Part shown: positions 5,715 through 14,041 of the stretch, piece by piece | Layout of the letters: the number at the start of each line of letters is the position of its first letter | How positions within the stretch are numbered: position 1 is the stretch's first letter | Source of the DNA: Tannerella sp. | Lineage (GTDB): Bacteria; Bacteroidota; Bacteroidia; Bacteroidales; Tannerellaceae | NCBI GenBank assembly: GCA_031283915.1 | Contig: JAITAY010000322.1 | Location: 1 to 14,041 of the forward strand | Direction: 5' to 3' | Length of the DNA stretch: 14,041 bases | Made by a program: the position numbers and the translations under genes | The notes under the pieces: model-generated | The model's database searches: none | Seen by the model: only the letters and a program-made list of their open reading frames with translations | Told to the model about the DNA's origin: nothing

Positions 5715-8700
5715 ATGGCGGGAATGGCATTTCATGTTTCGTCGGACTTGTCCGGCCTTAAAATGCTGGAGAAGGAAATCGAGCGGACTAAAAAGGCTAT
5801 AATTGATTTATACAAAGCAGGGAATTCATCCGATGCGAAGAGGATGGAAGGTTATTTGAATCGCCTGATGAAACAGCACAGTTCGTTGTATGAATCGTTA
5901 AAGCCTGTCATATATCAATATCAACAGCTTGAAAGAACCGGCATGTCAGCGCTGAGGAATCTCGGTAATGCGGCGAACGCCTCTGCGTCCGGATTTGACA
6001 AATTCCAGAGTCTTCTCCTCAAATTCGGCGCCGGTTTTTCATTGGCCGGTATTATTGGACAGGTTGTAAATATCCGCGGCGAAATCCAGCAGCTTGGGAT
6101 TTCGTTTGAAACGATGCTCGGTGGCAAGTTGGAAGCAGAAAATATGATGCGTGAAATTGCCGAATTTGCCCAGAAAACACCCTTTACGCTTACGGAAGTA
6201 GCCAGCAATACAAAGCAGCTTATGGCGATGGGTATATCGTCTGAAAAGGTGATGAATACGATGAAATCGCTTGGGGATGTGGCGGCTGGTTTGTCTGTTC
6301 CGATTTCAAGGCTTGCCATCAATTACGGTCAGGTTGCTTCGCTTGGCAAACTGGAGCAGCGCGAAATTAAGGATTTCGCGCTGGCAGGTGTTCCCCTTGT
6401 TGAGGAGCTTGCGAATATGATGGGAAAAACGAGAGGGGAAATAATGAACATGGTCACTGCCGGCAGTATTGGTTTCCCGCTGGTGGAACGGGCTTTCAAA
6501 AACATGTCCGACGAGGGAGGACTGTTCTATAACCTGATGGAAAAACAGAACGCGAGCGTTACCGGACAAATATCCAAACTGAAAGACCAGGTACAACTCA
6601 TGATGAACGAGATTGGTTCTCTCAGTGAAGGGGCGATATACGGCGCGGTTAACCTGTCGGCCAAACTGGTAGAGAATTACAAACAGGTTGGCGAGACGAT
6701 GGTTGCTCTGGCTTCGGTATGGGGCGTATATCGTACCGTACTGGCGATGACCACGGCCGTGGAAAGCGCTCGCGTGGTGATTCTTGAAAAACAGTTGACG
6801 GAAGAATCGCTTCAAAATGTGTCGAAGTTAAACCTTACGAGAGGTACGGCGATGTATACAAAAGCCTTGCAGTCGGAATTTATTGCCCAGCAGCAGCGTG
6901 AATTATCTATACTCAGGCAGACGGGTATGGAGAAAAGACGTAATTATGTTCTATTGCAAAGCCAGCTTGCGGCCTCGAGACAAGCCATTATAGATGCACA
7001 GACAAACGGCGCAAGTGCAAAAAGAATTGCACAGCTTCGTCGTGAAACATCGGCCATCGCACTTCGGATGAGGGCAACGCATGCGGACATGATTGCGACC
7101 GTTCAGGGTATCCATGCAAAGCAGGCCGAAATAACGGCCAATACGGGCAACGTGGCTTCTACGAATTTGCTAACAGTAGCCAAAAACCGCCTGACGGCAG
7201 CATCTAACCGTCTTCATGCAGCTCTCATGAACCATCCTTATGCCATAGCGACGGCAGCCGTGTTAGCATTGGGATACGGCATGTACAAACTGGTTGACCG
7301 GGTAACAGAATTAAACAAGGCTTCTTCCATTGAGAAAGAGATAGAACGGTCGGTCAATACGGAATATGAAAAGTCGGAAGTGCGTATCGGCAAATTGGTT
7401 AAGGCGATTGAAGATGAAACGAAATCCATGGAAGACCGGAATGGCGCAATCAAGAGACTGAAAGAATTGATGCCCGATTATAACGGGATGCTGGATAAGG
7501 AGGGCGTCCTGGTCAATCACAACAAAACCGAGATAGATAAATATCTTGTTTCCCTGCGTCAAAAAATAAAACTGAAAAAGCTGGAATCCGAACTTGACAC
7601 ACTGATTGAGGAACGCGCGAAAACGAAAGCTAATATCGAACGCGGCGAGTCGAATCAGAAAAACGTATGGCGCAAAATACTACAGGCGCTTGCCGGGCCG
7701 GTCGGTATGTACGGCGGAATGAAGGATGCCTCAAACCTCCTGTTCGACACTCATGACGCGGAGGAGTACGATAAGGCGATTGAGAAGGTTATGAATCAAA
7801 TGGAGGAGTTGCAAGAAGCGAAAACCGAAAGCCCTGTAACAAGTATCGAAACGGCTGTGGACGCCTCCAAAGAGGTAAAAAAAACCCTAAACGAGATTGA
7901 AAGAATCAATCAGGAAATCGATGATTTGCGTAAAGGTAAGACGAAAATTAAAATAGAAGAAAACGAAACGGCGGCGGCGGCGTTGCAAAAAGCGATTGAC
8001 GCCAAAAAAGAGGAACTGAAAGCACAGGAAAGCCTTTACGAGTCGCTTACCGGAAAAAGCATCAAGAAAACAGGAAAAGACGAAGAAGAAAAGAACAGGC
8101 TGAAAGCCGAAACAGCCGAACGTCTTGCTGCTATCAAAGAAGAGCAGGAAAAAATCAGACAGCAGGAAATGGATGGTGAATTAGCCTTGCGGCAGGCTAA
8201 AATCGACGCAATGAAAGACGGTTTTGATAAAGAACTTGCGTTGATAGATTTAAACTATGATAAGCGGATGCTTGCAAATGCAAAGAAGGCACGGGAATTT
8301 ATCAAAAAGCAACAGGAGATTGAACGCAAACAGTGGGAAGCCGAACATCCGGACTGGAAAGAGAAGGGGGAAACCTTTATTCCCGCAAAAAAAGGAATCG
8401 ACTACCTTACGCCGGAACAGCAGCAGCAGATTGCGGAAGAAGCGGCAGCGGCAGCGGCCGAACGCGAAAAGTCGGAGACGGATTTGTTGAAAAATCTGGC
8501 AGACAAATATCAGGACTATACACAGAAACGCATAGAGATTGAAAAGAAATACAACGATGATCTGGCCGCGCTTCGCGAACTTCGCCGAAAAGCGGAAGAA
8601 AAGGGAAATGCCGCGCAGGTTGCTCAACTCGACAGCGCCATTGCTCAGAATACAAAGGATAAGGGCAAAGAACTGATAGGCTTTGATTTTAATCTTTTGC

Positions 8701-11177
8701 AGAAAAACCCCGAATACGTTCGTGCGTTCGAGAATCTGGAAGATACGTCGACCCAAACGCTGAACGAACTACTTTCCCAACTGGAGAAATTCAAGACCAG
8801 GGCTTCAGAGGTGCTTGACCCCGATGAACTGAGCGAATATTCAAACAGGCTTCAGTCGATTATTGAAGAACTGAACGCCCGTGACCCGTTTAAGGCAATG
8901 ACCGCCGCACAGAAAGAGCAGTTACGCGCGTCCCAAAAACTGGCCGTTGCGCAAAGAAACCTGACAGCCGCTCAAAAGAGCGGTAATCCGGAGGCTATTG
9001 TAAAAGCGGAGGAGGAGTATCGTGATGCGCTGAATGACGTGGTGAAAGCTAACAATAATGTTGTTAAAGCACAGGATGAGGTCAACGCAAAGATGGAGAC
9101 GCTCTACGACTCCCTGCGCGGGATAGGAGACGTCATTGGTGGGCAGGCGGGCGAGATTATCAACCTGATAGCCGATATAGGCAGCTTTGTAACCACAACC
9201 ATATCCGGCCTCAAAACGACAGCGACAGCCGGAGCCACGATGCTTGCAACGATTGAAAAGGCATCTGCTATTCTGGCCATCATACAGGTGGCTATTCAGC
9301 TACTCAATCAGATACAGGCGCTTTTACCCGATGTTCATGCACAGTATGAGAAGTATGCCGCACAGGTGGCGGAGATTAACAAACTGACGGATGCGGTGAA
9401 CGAATATGGCATTGCCGTTGTGAAGGCGCGTCAGGAGATGGATAATTGGTTTGCAAAAGACGGTTTGAAGTCGCTCAAAGACGCACGCGAACTGCACGAG
9501 GAGGTTGCCTCCGCTTACTTTGACAAGTTGCGCGAGGAGCAGGCGGTGTATCAGAATGAGAGCGGCGAGGGCTGGGGGAAGTACGTGAAAGCGTTTACCG
9601 CAGGCGTAACGATGATGACATTCGGAGATGTGACGGGTGCAACCGCAGTGATGGCGCAATCATTGTTTTCTTCAAGTAAATACGCCAAAGAGACGGTAGA
9701 GGCGATGAAAAACCTCCGTATTGAAACACGCGCGGCAAGCAAGGGTTTTTGGGGCACCGGTATCGGTGGGCATTCTCAAAAAACGGAAGACTTGGTTGAA
9801 TGGGCACGCGCGCAGGGGCTGGGAGAACTGTTTGACGAAAACGGAATGATTAACGAAGAATTGGCTAAGCTGATTCTCGAAAAGTATAACGACAAGTTGG
9901 TGGGCGAAACGGAGGCGACTCTGGAGTCGCTGGTTGACCTCAAGGAACAGTACGACGAATATCTTGAGAAGTTGCATGAGTATGTTTCCGGCCTGTACGC
10001 TCCACTTATCGACAATTTTGTAGACAGTCTCTGGGACTGGTACGACACGGGGAAAGACGTGCTGGATAGTTTCCGTGAGTATGCCTCCGACACCTTCCGC
10101 GACATTGTTTCGGATATGCTTCGAACGATTGCACTCGATAGTGTATTTGGCTCTTTCGACGAAGATATTGCAAGACTATACGAACGATATTCGAAAGGGG
10201 AACTGAATGAGGCGCAGCTAATGTCGTTAATAGCCGCACGTACCGCTCAACTGAGCGGCGACATCCAGACGAACCTTCCCGTTATGCAGTCGGTACTGGA
10301 GACGGTTATAGGGTCGCTTAACGAAGCCGGAATTAATTTGCAAAACATTCAGGGGGGGTTCGACGATACGTTCGGCTATCTGGAGGACGGGATTACGGAT
10401 CATATTGTAAATGCCATAGGCACCGGTACGGATGCGTGGGAAAACTTCAAGGATGTAGGGATACAGGCGATCGAGGCGATCGGAAAAAAGCTGATGAACG
10501 AACTGTTTTTCGCGAAAGGATTTAAGGAGTTGCAAAAGAAGATGGAGGATTTGTACGCTACCGAAACCGACCCGAAAATCATTTCTCAAAGAGAATCCGA
10601 ACTGTTGGATGACTATTTTAACGGGCTTGAAAGCAGCGTGGAAAATGCCCAGAGATGGGGAGAGGAGTGGCAAAAACGAATGAATGAAAGAGGCTATGAT
10701 GTGTGGGATGACGGTTCGGCGTCGGAGAATACTCTTAGTGGCGCCTACGCCAAAGCCTCGCAGGAGAGTATCGACCTGCTGGCCGGACAAACCGGCGCGG
10801 CTCGCAGGACGCTCGAACTGATTCTGGCCGAATTGCACAGGTTGATAACGCTGCCGCGGGATTTGATTAACTCCGTCATGGGAGGTTTAAATGCCATTCC
10901 GGAACTGATAGCAAGAGGATATGCGGAACTGGTCGCCATCAAGGAACTAAACGCACGTATGGCGTCAAGCAACGATGCGATTGCTGCCAATACGCAAAGG
11001 ATAGGCGAAATAGCCGGACAGGTGGTTATCATACGCGACGCCGTTAGCGGAAATACGGAGATATTGCAATCGATGGACACGGCCATAACCGGAGATGTGG
11101 CAGGAAATACGGCGGCTGCGGCAAACAGTCTGCACAAAATAGAACAGGGTGTCAATGTAAATATGAAGGGCTTATGA
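5715..11177 (+). CDS. tail tape measure protein
   Basis: 1820 aa, by far the largest gene. It sets tail length, fills the tube lumen and takes part in DNA ejection. After a helical start, residues about 115-300 match the tape-measure N-terminal domain (ISFETMLGGKLEAENMMREI, AEFAQKTPFTLTEV, QLMAMGIS, LSVPISRLAINYGQV, GSIGFPLVERAFKNM). A hydrophobic helix lies at about 505-525 (YAIATAAVLALGYGMYKLV). Long Lys/Glu/Gln-rich coiled coil follows at about 710-975, including a run of Ala near 910. A hydrophobic, Gly/Ala-rich region at about 1137-1205 could interact with the host membrane during ejection. The C-terminal third is helical and acidic. No peptidase or lysozyme motif is evident. At about 0.15 nm per residue it predicts a tail near 270 nm. 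The start lies 1 bp after the preceding stop; the end overlaps the next gene. Confidence 0.95.
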   Translation: MAGMAFHVSSDLSGLKMLEKEIERTKKAIIDLYKAGNSSDAKRMEGYLNRLMKQHSSLYESLKPVIYQYQQLERTGMSALRNLGNAANASASGFDKFQSLLLKFGAGFSLAGIIGQVVNIRGEIQQLGISFETMLGGKLEAENMMREIAEFAQKTPFTLTEVASNTKQLMAMGISSEKVMNTMKSLGDVAAGLSVPISRLAINYGQVASLGKLEQREIKDFALAGVPLVEELANMMGKTRGEIMNMVTAGSIGFPLVERAFKNMSDEGGLFYNLMEKQNASVTGQISKLKDQVQLMMNEIGSLSEGAIYGAVNLSAKLVENYKQVGETMVALASVWGVYRTVLAMTTAVESARVVILEKQLTEESLQNVSKLNLTRGTAMYTKALQSEFIAQQQRELSILRQTGMEKRRNYVLLQSQLAASRQAIIDAQTNGASAKRIAQLRRETSAIALRMRATHADMIATVQGIHAKQAEITANTGNVASTNLLTVAKNRLTAASNRLHAALMNHPYAIATAAVLALGYGMYKLVDRVTELNKASSIEKEIERSVNTEYEKSEVRIGKLVKAIEDETKSMEDRNGAIKRLKELMPDYNGMLDKEGVLVNHNKTEIDKYLVSLRQKIKLKKLESELDTLIEERAKTKANIERGESNQKNVWRKILQALAGPVGMYGGMKDASNLLFDTHDAEEYDKAIEKVMNQMEELQEAKTESPVTSIETAVDASKEVKKTLNEIERINQEIDDLRKGKTKIKIEENETAAAALQKAIDAKKEELKAQESLYESLTGKSIKKTGKDEEEKNRLKAETAERLAAIKEEQEKIRQQEMDGELALRQAKIDAMKDGFDKELALIDLNYDKRMLANAKKAREFIKKQQEIERKQWEAEHPDWKEKGETFIPAKKGIDYLTPEQQQQIAEEAAAAAAEREKSETDLLKNLADKYQDYTQKRIEIEKKYNDDLAALRELRRKAEEKGNAAQVAQLDSAIAQNTKDKGKELIGFDFNLLQKNPEYVRAFENLEDTSTQTLNELLSQLEKFKTRASEVLDPDELSEYSNRLQSIIEELNARDPFKAMTAAQKEQLRASQKLAVAQRNLTAAQKSGNPEAIVKAEEEYRDALNDVVKANNNVVKAQDEVNAKMETLYDSLRGIGDVIGGQAGEIINLIADIGSFVTTTISGLKTTATAGATMLATIEKASAILAIIQVAIQLLNQIQALLPDVHAQYEKYAAQVAEINKLTDAVNEYGIAVVKARQEMDNWFAKDGLKSLKDARELHEEVASAYFDKLREEQAVYQNESGEGWGKYVKAFTAGVTMMTFGDVTGATAVMAQSLFSSSKYAKETVEAMKNLRIETRAASKGFWGTGIGGHSQKTEDLVEWARAQGLGELFDENGMINEELAKLILEKYNDKLVGETEATLESLVDLKEQYDEYLEKLHEYVSGLYAPLIDNFVDSLWDWYDTGKDVLDSFREYASDTFRDIVSDMLRTIALDSVFGSFDEDIARLYERYSKGELNEAQLMSLIAARTAQLSGDIQTNLPVMQSVLETVIGSLNEAGINLQNIQGGFDDTFGYLEDGITDHIVNAIGTGTDAWENFKDVGIQAIEAIGKKLMNELFFAKGFKELQKKMEDLYATETDPKIISQRESELLDDYFNGLESSVENAQRWGEEWQKRMNERGYDVWDDGSASENTLSGAYAKASQESIDLLAGQTGAARRTLELILAELHRLITLPRDLINSVMGGLNAIPELIARGYAELVAIKELNARMASSNDAIAANTQRIGEIAGQVVIIRDAVSGNTEILQSMDTAITGDVAGNTAAAANSLHKIEQGVNVNMKGL

Positions 11178-12013
11178 TGATAGACGGATATGACATTACG
11201 TCGTTCGGCTGTACGCTGATTGGCGGTTCGTCCTTTGATTCGTTCGGGAGCCTGTTAAAGTACCCGAAACGGGCGGAGGTCGATTATAACGACTGGGCAG
11301 AAAAGAACGGCATACAGCCAGACCTTTCGGAAACGACCTTTGAGGAACGGAAGATACAGTTGTATTTTGGAATGCTGGCCGGTATGGTTTCGGTAATGAC
11401 AGACCGTTACGAGGATTTTTACGGGTTGCTTTCGGATACCGGATACAGGACGGTGAATGCCGTTCCGGGTCTGACGCACCGGTTGCGATACAGTGAGATG
11501 TCGGAGTTTAGCATGTCGAAAGCGCTGTTGAGCAGTGATAATCACAGAGTATTGACGGTTGAATTTACAGAGGATACGTGGAGCCAGACGGCAACGCCGC
11601 CGTATTCGGCAGCTGCTCCGTCGGGATTGATGGCAATCAATTCGATTGATTTCGGGAACTTCGGTATCGGGTCGGATGACCTGCTGGATGATTTTTTCAA
11701 ATATCCGGCGCTCAAAACGCCTTTCGATGACGGGCGTCAAAAACATCTTGACCTTGTCCGCACGCAGCAGAAGAATATCAAACTAAATCTGTGGATGCTG
11801 GCGGACAGTCAGGCGCAATTTGTAAACAATTACCTTGCCTTTTTCAATGAATTGAAGAAAACTGGATTGCAGACGCTGCGCATTGTGCCGGCGGGCAGGG
11901 ATGTGGGAATATATTATTCGGACTGTGGCAGTTTCAAGATGGAACGGTGGAGTGTAAACAAGGTGTGCGCCCGGTTCTCAATTGAGCTTGTCGCACCGGT
12001 ATTCGGGATATGA
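11174..12013 (+). CDS. distal tail protein (Dit-like), two duplicated domains
   Basis: 279 aa, the expected Dit slot: directly after the tape measure and before the hub protein. Dit forms the ring at the tube tip that holds the hub and receptor-binding parts. The sequence is two similar halves. The first (about 1-137) has FGSLLKYPKR, EERKIQLYFGMLA, FYGLLSDTG, LRYSEMSEFSM and VLTVEFTEDTW. The second (about 150-279) has DDFFKYPALK, QKNIKLNLWMLAD, FFNELKKTG, IYYSDCGSFKM and ARFSIELVAPVF, in the same order. This suggests tandem duplication of one tail-tube-like domain. Between them is a short Ala/Pro linker (TPPYSAAAPSG). The ATG at 11174 overlaps the tape measure stop (ATGATGA); 11177 is an equally possible start, one codon shorter. 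Role rests on context and pattern. Confidence 0.72.
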   Translation: MMIDGYDITSFGCTLIGGSSFDSFGSLLKYPKRAEVDYNDWAEKNGIQPDLSETTFEERKIQLYFGMLAGMVSVMTDRYEDFYGLLSDTGYRTVNAVPGLTHRLRYSEMSEFSMSKALLSSDNHRVLTVEFTEDTWSQTATPPYSAAAPSGLMAINSIDFGNFGIGSDDLLDDFFKYPALKTPFDDGRQKHLDLVRTQQKNIKLNLWMLADSQAQFVNNYLAFFNELKKTGLQTLRIVPAGRDVGIYYSDCGSFKMERWSVNKVCARFSIELVAPVFGI

Positions 12014-12017
12014 CAAT

Positions 12018-14041
12018 ATGAAGATATACAGGGGAAATACGGAAATAACGGATGTTTTTCTTCGGACAGCCAACAGTTACGAAGCAGAGGAGATTATGGG
12101 CGACCATATCGCACATATCGAATTTGATGCACTTGTTCCGGTTGAATTTCGGTTGGGCGACCATGTGACGGTGAACGGGCAAAAATTCGTCATCCGTTAC
12201 AACGAAAGCGTAAAAAAGACCGAACGGGTGCGCGGATTCAACTATTCGATTACCTTCCATGCCGAGATGTACGGTTTGCAGGATACACTGTTTTTTCTGT
12301 TCGGCGCTCCGGAACGGGTAAAGAATCATGATTTTTACAACGGTACGGCGGCACAGTGGGCGGCCATCATCGTGGAGAATATGAACAGGAACGACAGCGG
12401 GTGGTCGGTTGGTTCGGTTATCGAATCGGAGTCCGTCAACATGTCGTTTCGCGATAAGACGTGCGCGGAAGTATTGAATGAACTGGTATCGGAAAACTTT
12501 CTGGATACGGAATACTGGATTGTTGGAAAAACCATTTGTATAGGTCGCAGGCAGTATTCAAATAACGGGCTTTCTCTTTCGCAGGGAGACGGCGGCGGAC
12601 TGCGCGAGATAGAGCTTTCGGCAGTGGATGATACGCCGCCAGTCACGGTACTGTTTCCCTACGGCTCGGATAAAAACCTGACGGCTGATTACGGCAACGA
12701 CTATCTGGTATTACCGGACGGGGAACTGTCCATGTCGAGAAATACGGATAAATACGGACGTATTGAGAAGTCGATGCAGTTTGAACATATTTTCCCAAAG
12801 GGAGAATTTCATGTGTCGGCGAAGATAGACGACTTTACACTCCAGGCATCCGACATTGATTTTAACCTGACGGACTGCCTGATTGACGGTGTGGAGGTAA
12901 TGTTGACGTTTCAGGGAACATCGGGGCTGGCCGGTTATGACCTTGCCATTGTGGAAGGTTCGTGGAACAATACATCCAAACAGTTCAAACTGAAACAGAA
13001 TGAACAGGAAAATGCCCTGAAAGTTCCCGGAGACATCGGTTTTGCCGTTGGTGACATGTTTATTCTGACAGGGTTAAAGATGCCACAAAGTTACATCACG
13101 GCGGCAGAATTGAAGTTGCAGGAGGCGGCACGGGAATATCTGGACAATAACTCCGACAAACGTGTACAGTTGCAATGTAAATGCGATGATATTTATTTCA
13201 AACAGAATAACCTTTCCGTTACCTGCGGGCAAATGGTGGAAATTGCAGAAAACAGGCTTGATATAAACCGCGAAATACGGTGTACGGCTGTGCGACGCTA
13301 TCTGGAAAATACCGGCAGTCCGACGCGCTACGAGATAACACTTTCGGACTTTCTGAAAGGAAACGGACTGAAAGGTATCGTGAGCGCGGTAAAGAACGTA
13401 CCGCAGGAAATAGTACGAAATCTGACCCCTGTAAAGGAATATACAAAACGTTCGTGGCGTGACGTAATGGAGACCATGAGCATGATGTTCGACCCCGACG
13501 GGGATTATTTCACCGAAATAGTCAAACCATTGGTAGTGCATACCGCCCAGTTGATTGTCGGCACGCAGTCGCAACAGTTTGACCTTGTCGGCATACGGTT
13601 TTCGCCGAATCACAATGACAGCCCGAACGAATTCTACTCGACCGCCGGGCAACTGGTACATTTTACCATCGACCCCAACAGTGAGCGGACGTGGAATATT
13701 GCAGAATCGCAAATCGTAGATCTTGACAGTTCGAATGTGTATTATGTATATGCAAAATGTGAACGGGAAGGCGAAGATGGTGAAATCATTATCACGACAC
13801 AGCACATTAAAATGCTTGACAATGCGGATTACTATCATTTCTGGATAGGCGTATTGAATACGCCGGAAGATGGTGTTCGTTCATGGCAGCCAATGCATGG
13901 GTATACGGAAATTGCCGGCAATCAGATAACGACTGGACTTATAAAAGATAAACTCGCAAGGCTTGTAATCGACTTGTTAAATGCAAAGATAACCGCACAA
14001 AACGGCGCGGAGATAATCGGTAAAATAACCTTTTCCTCCGG
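12018..14041 (+). CDS. tail hub / Tal-like protein with fibre extension (3' incomplete)
   Basis: Open from the ATG at 12018 to the right edge without a stop: 674 complete codons, continuing beyond the window. Residues 1 to about 95 are beta-rich (KIYRGNTEITDVFLRTANSY, LGDHVTVNGQKFVIRY). Residues about 110-180 carry the hub-like pattern with helix and turn (AAQWAAIIVENMNRN, CAEVLNELVSENFLDTEYW, then VGKTICIGRRQ), recalling gp27/Tal hub proteins. A helical insert lies near 357-375. From about residue 510 the sequence becomes fibre-like (VGIRFSPNHNDSPNEFYSTA) and ends in short helix/strand turns (GLIKDKLARLVIDLLNAK, GAEIIGKITFSS) typical of the start of a tail fibre shaft. Role: closing the tube tip and carrying host-recognition parts. 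No peptidase motif is visible. It starts 4 bp after the Dit stop, with no Shine-Dalgarno. Confidence 0.78.
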   Translation, partial: MKIYRGNTEITDVFLRTANSYEAEEIMGDHIAHIEFDALVPVEFRLGDHVTVNGQKFVIRYNESVKKTERVRGFNYSITFHAEMYGLQDTLFFLFGAPERVKNHDFYNGTAAQWAAIIVENMNRNDSGWSVGSVIESESVNMSFRDKTCAEVLNELVSENFLDTEYWIVGKTICIGRRQYSNNGLSLSQGDGGGLREIELSAVDDTPPVTVLFPYGSDKNLTADYGNDYLVLPDGELSMSRNTDKYGRIEKSMQFEHIFPKGEFHVSAKIDDFTLQASDIDFNLTDCLIDGVEVMLTFQGTSGLAGYDLAIVEGSWNNTSKQFKLKQNEQENALKVPGDIGFAVGDMFILTGLKMPQSYITAAELKLQEAAREYLDNNSDKRVQLQCKCDDIYFKQNNLSVTCGQMVEIAENRLDINREIRCTAVRRYLENTGSPTRYEITLSDFLKGNGLKGIVSAVKNVPQEIVRNLTPVKEYTKRSWRDVMETMSMMFDPDGDYFTEIVKPLVVHTAQLIVGTQSQQFDLVGIRFSPNHNDSPNEFYSTAGQLVHFTIDPNSERTWNIAESQIVDLDSSNVYYVYAKCEREGEDGEIIITTQHIKMLDNADYYHFWIGVLNTPEDGVRSWQPMHGYTEIAGNQITTGLIKDKLARLVIDLLNAKITAQNGAEIIGKITFSS

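Noticed and set aside
7877..7883. In-phase A AAA AAA heptamer in the tape measure gene
   Set aside because: A -1 slip meets a stop within about six codons, giving only a truncated tape measure. Likely chance in a Lys-rich coiled coil.
8387..8393. Second in-phase A AAA AAA heptamer, followed by G, in the tape measure gene
   Set aside because: The -1 frame runs about 50 codons to 8542 with a low-complexity, non-protein-like sequence and no following gene; no functional case.
13074..13838. 254-codon open frame on the - strand
   Set aside because: Lies fully inside the hub/fibre coding region. Composition is Phe/Tyr/His-heavy and unlike a real protein.

Overview
The window is an uninterrupted block of tailed-phage (siphovirus-type) structural genes, all on the + strand, covering the late part of the head module and almost all of the tail module. 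It could be a free phage or a prophage, because neither end leaves phage sequence. Nearly every gene lacks a Shine-Dalgarno sequence and the protein types resemble those of gut Bacteroidales prophages, so a Bacteroidota host is my best inference. I cannot name a species.

Head module (1-4079): a scaffold-like coiled-coil protein (8-628, possibly longer at the left edge), a putative head-decoration protein (654-1295), a lambda gpE-type major capsid protein (1312-2505) with the only strong Shine-Dalgarno in the window, a two-domain connector-region protein with a repeat-built linker (2516-2959), a small helical putative head-tail adaptor (2965-3288), a beta-rich putative head-closure protein (3290-3637) and a probable tail terminator (3639-4079). 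The scaffold, decoration, capsid order parallels lambda Nu3-D-E.

Tail module (4085-14041): the major tail tube protein (4085-4627), a 74-bp gap with a G-rich stem-loop and a possible 18-codon ORF, then tail assembly chaperones made from two overlapping frames. An in-phase T TTT TTT heptamer at 5064-5070 would shift ribosomes by -1 and extend a 146-aa protein into a 208-aa one. This matches the lambda G/GT arrangement and is the strongest regulatory signal here. An HK97 gp10-like protein (5324-5713) follows, then a 1820-aa tape measure (5715-11177), a two-domain distal tail protein that looks like an internal duplication (11174-12013), and a tail hub/Tal protein with a fibre-like extension (12018 to beyond 14041).

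The genes are packed with 0-25 bp gaps or ATGA stop/start overlaps, as expected for one late operon with translational coupling. I see no tRNA, CRISPR array, insertion sequence, integrase, lysis gene or convincing promoter. The system is recognisable overall. The points worth a second look are the frameshift cassette, the duplicated Dit, the capsid-specific Shine-Dalgarno and the repeat linker.
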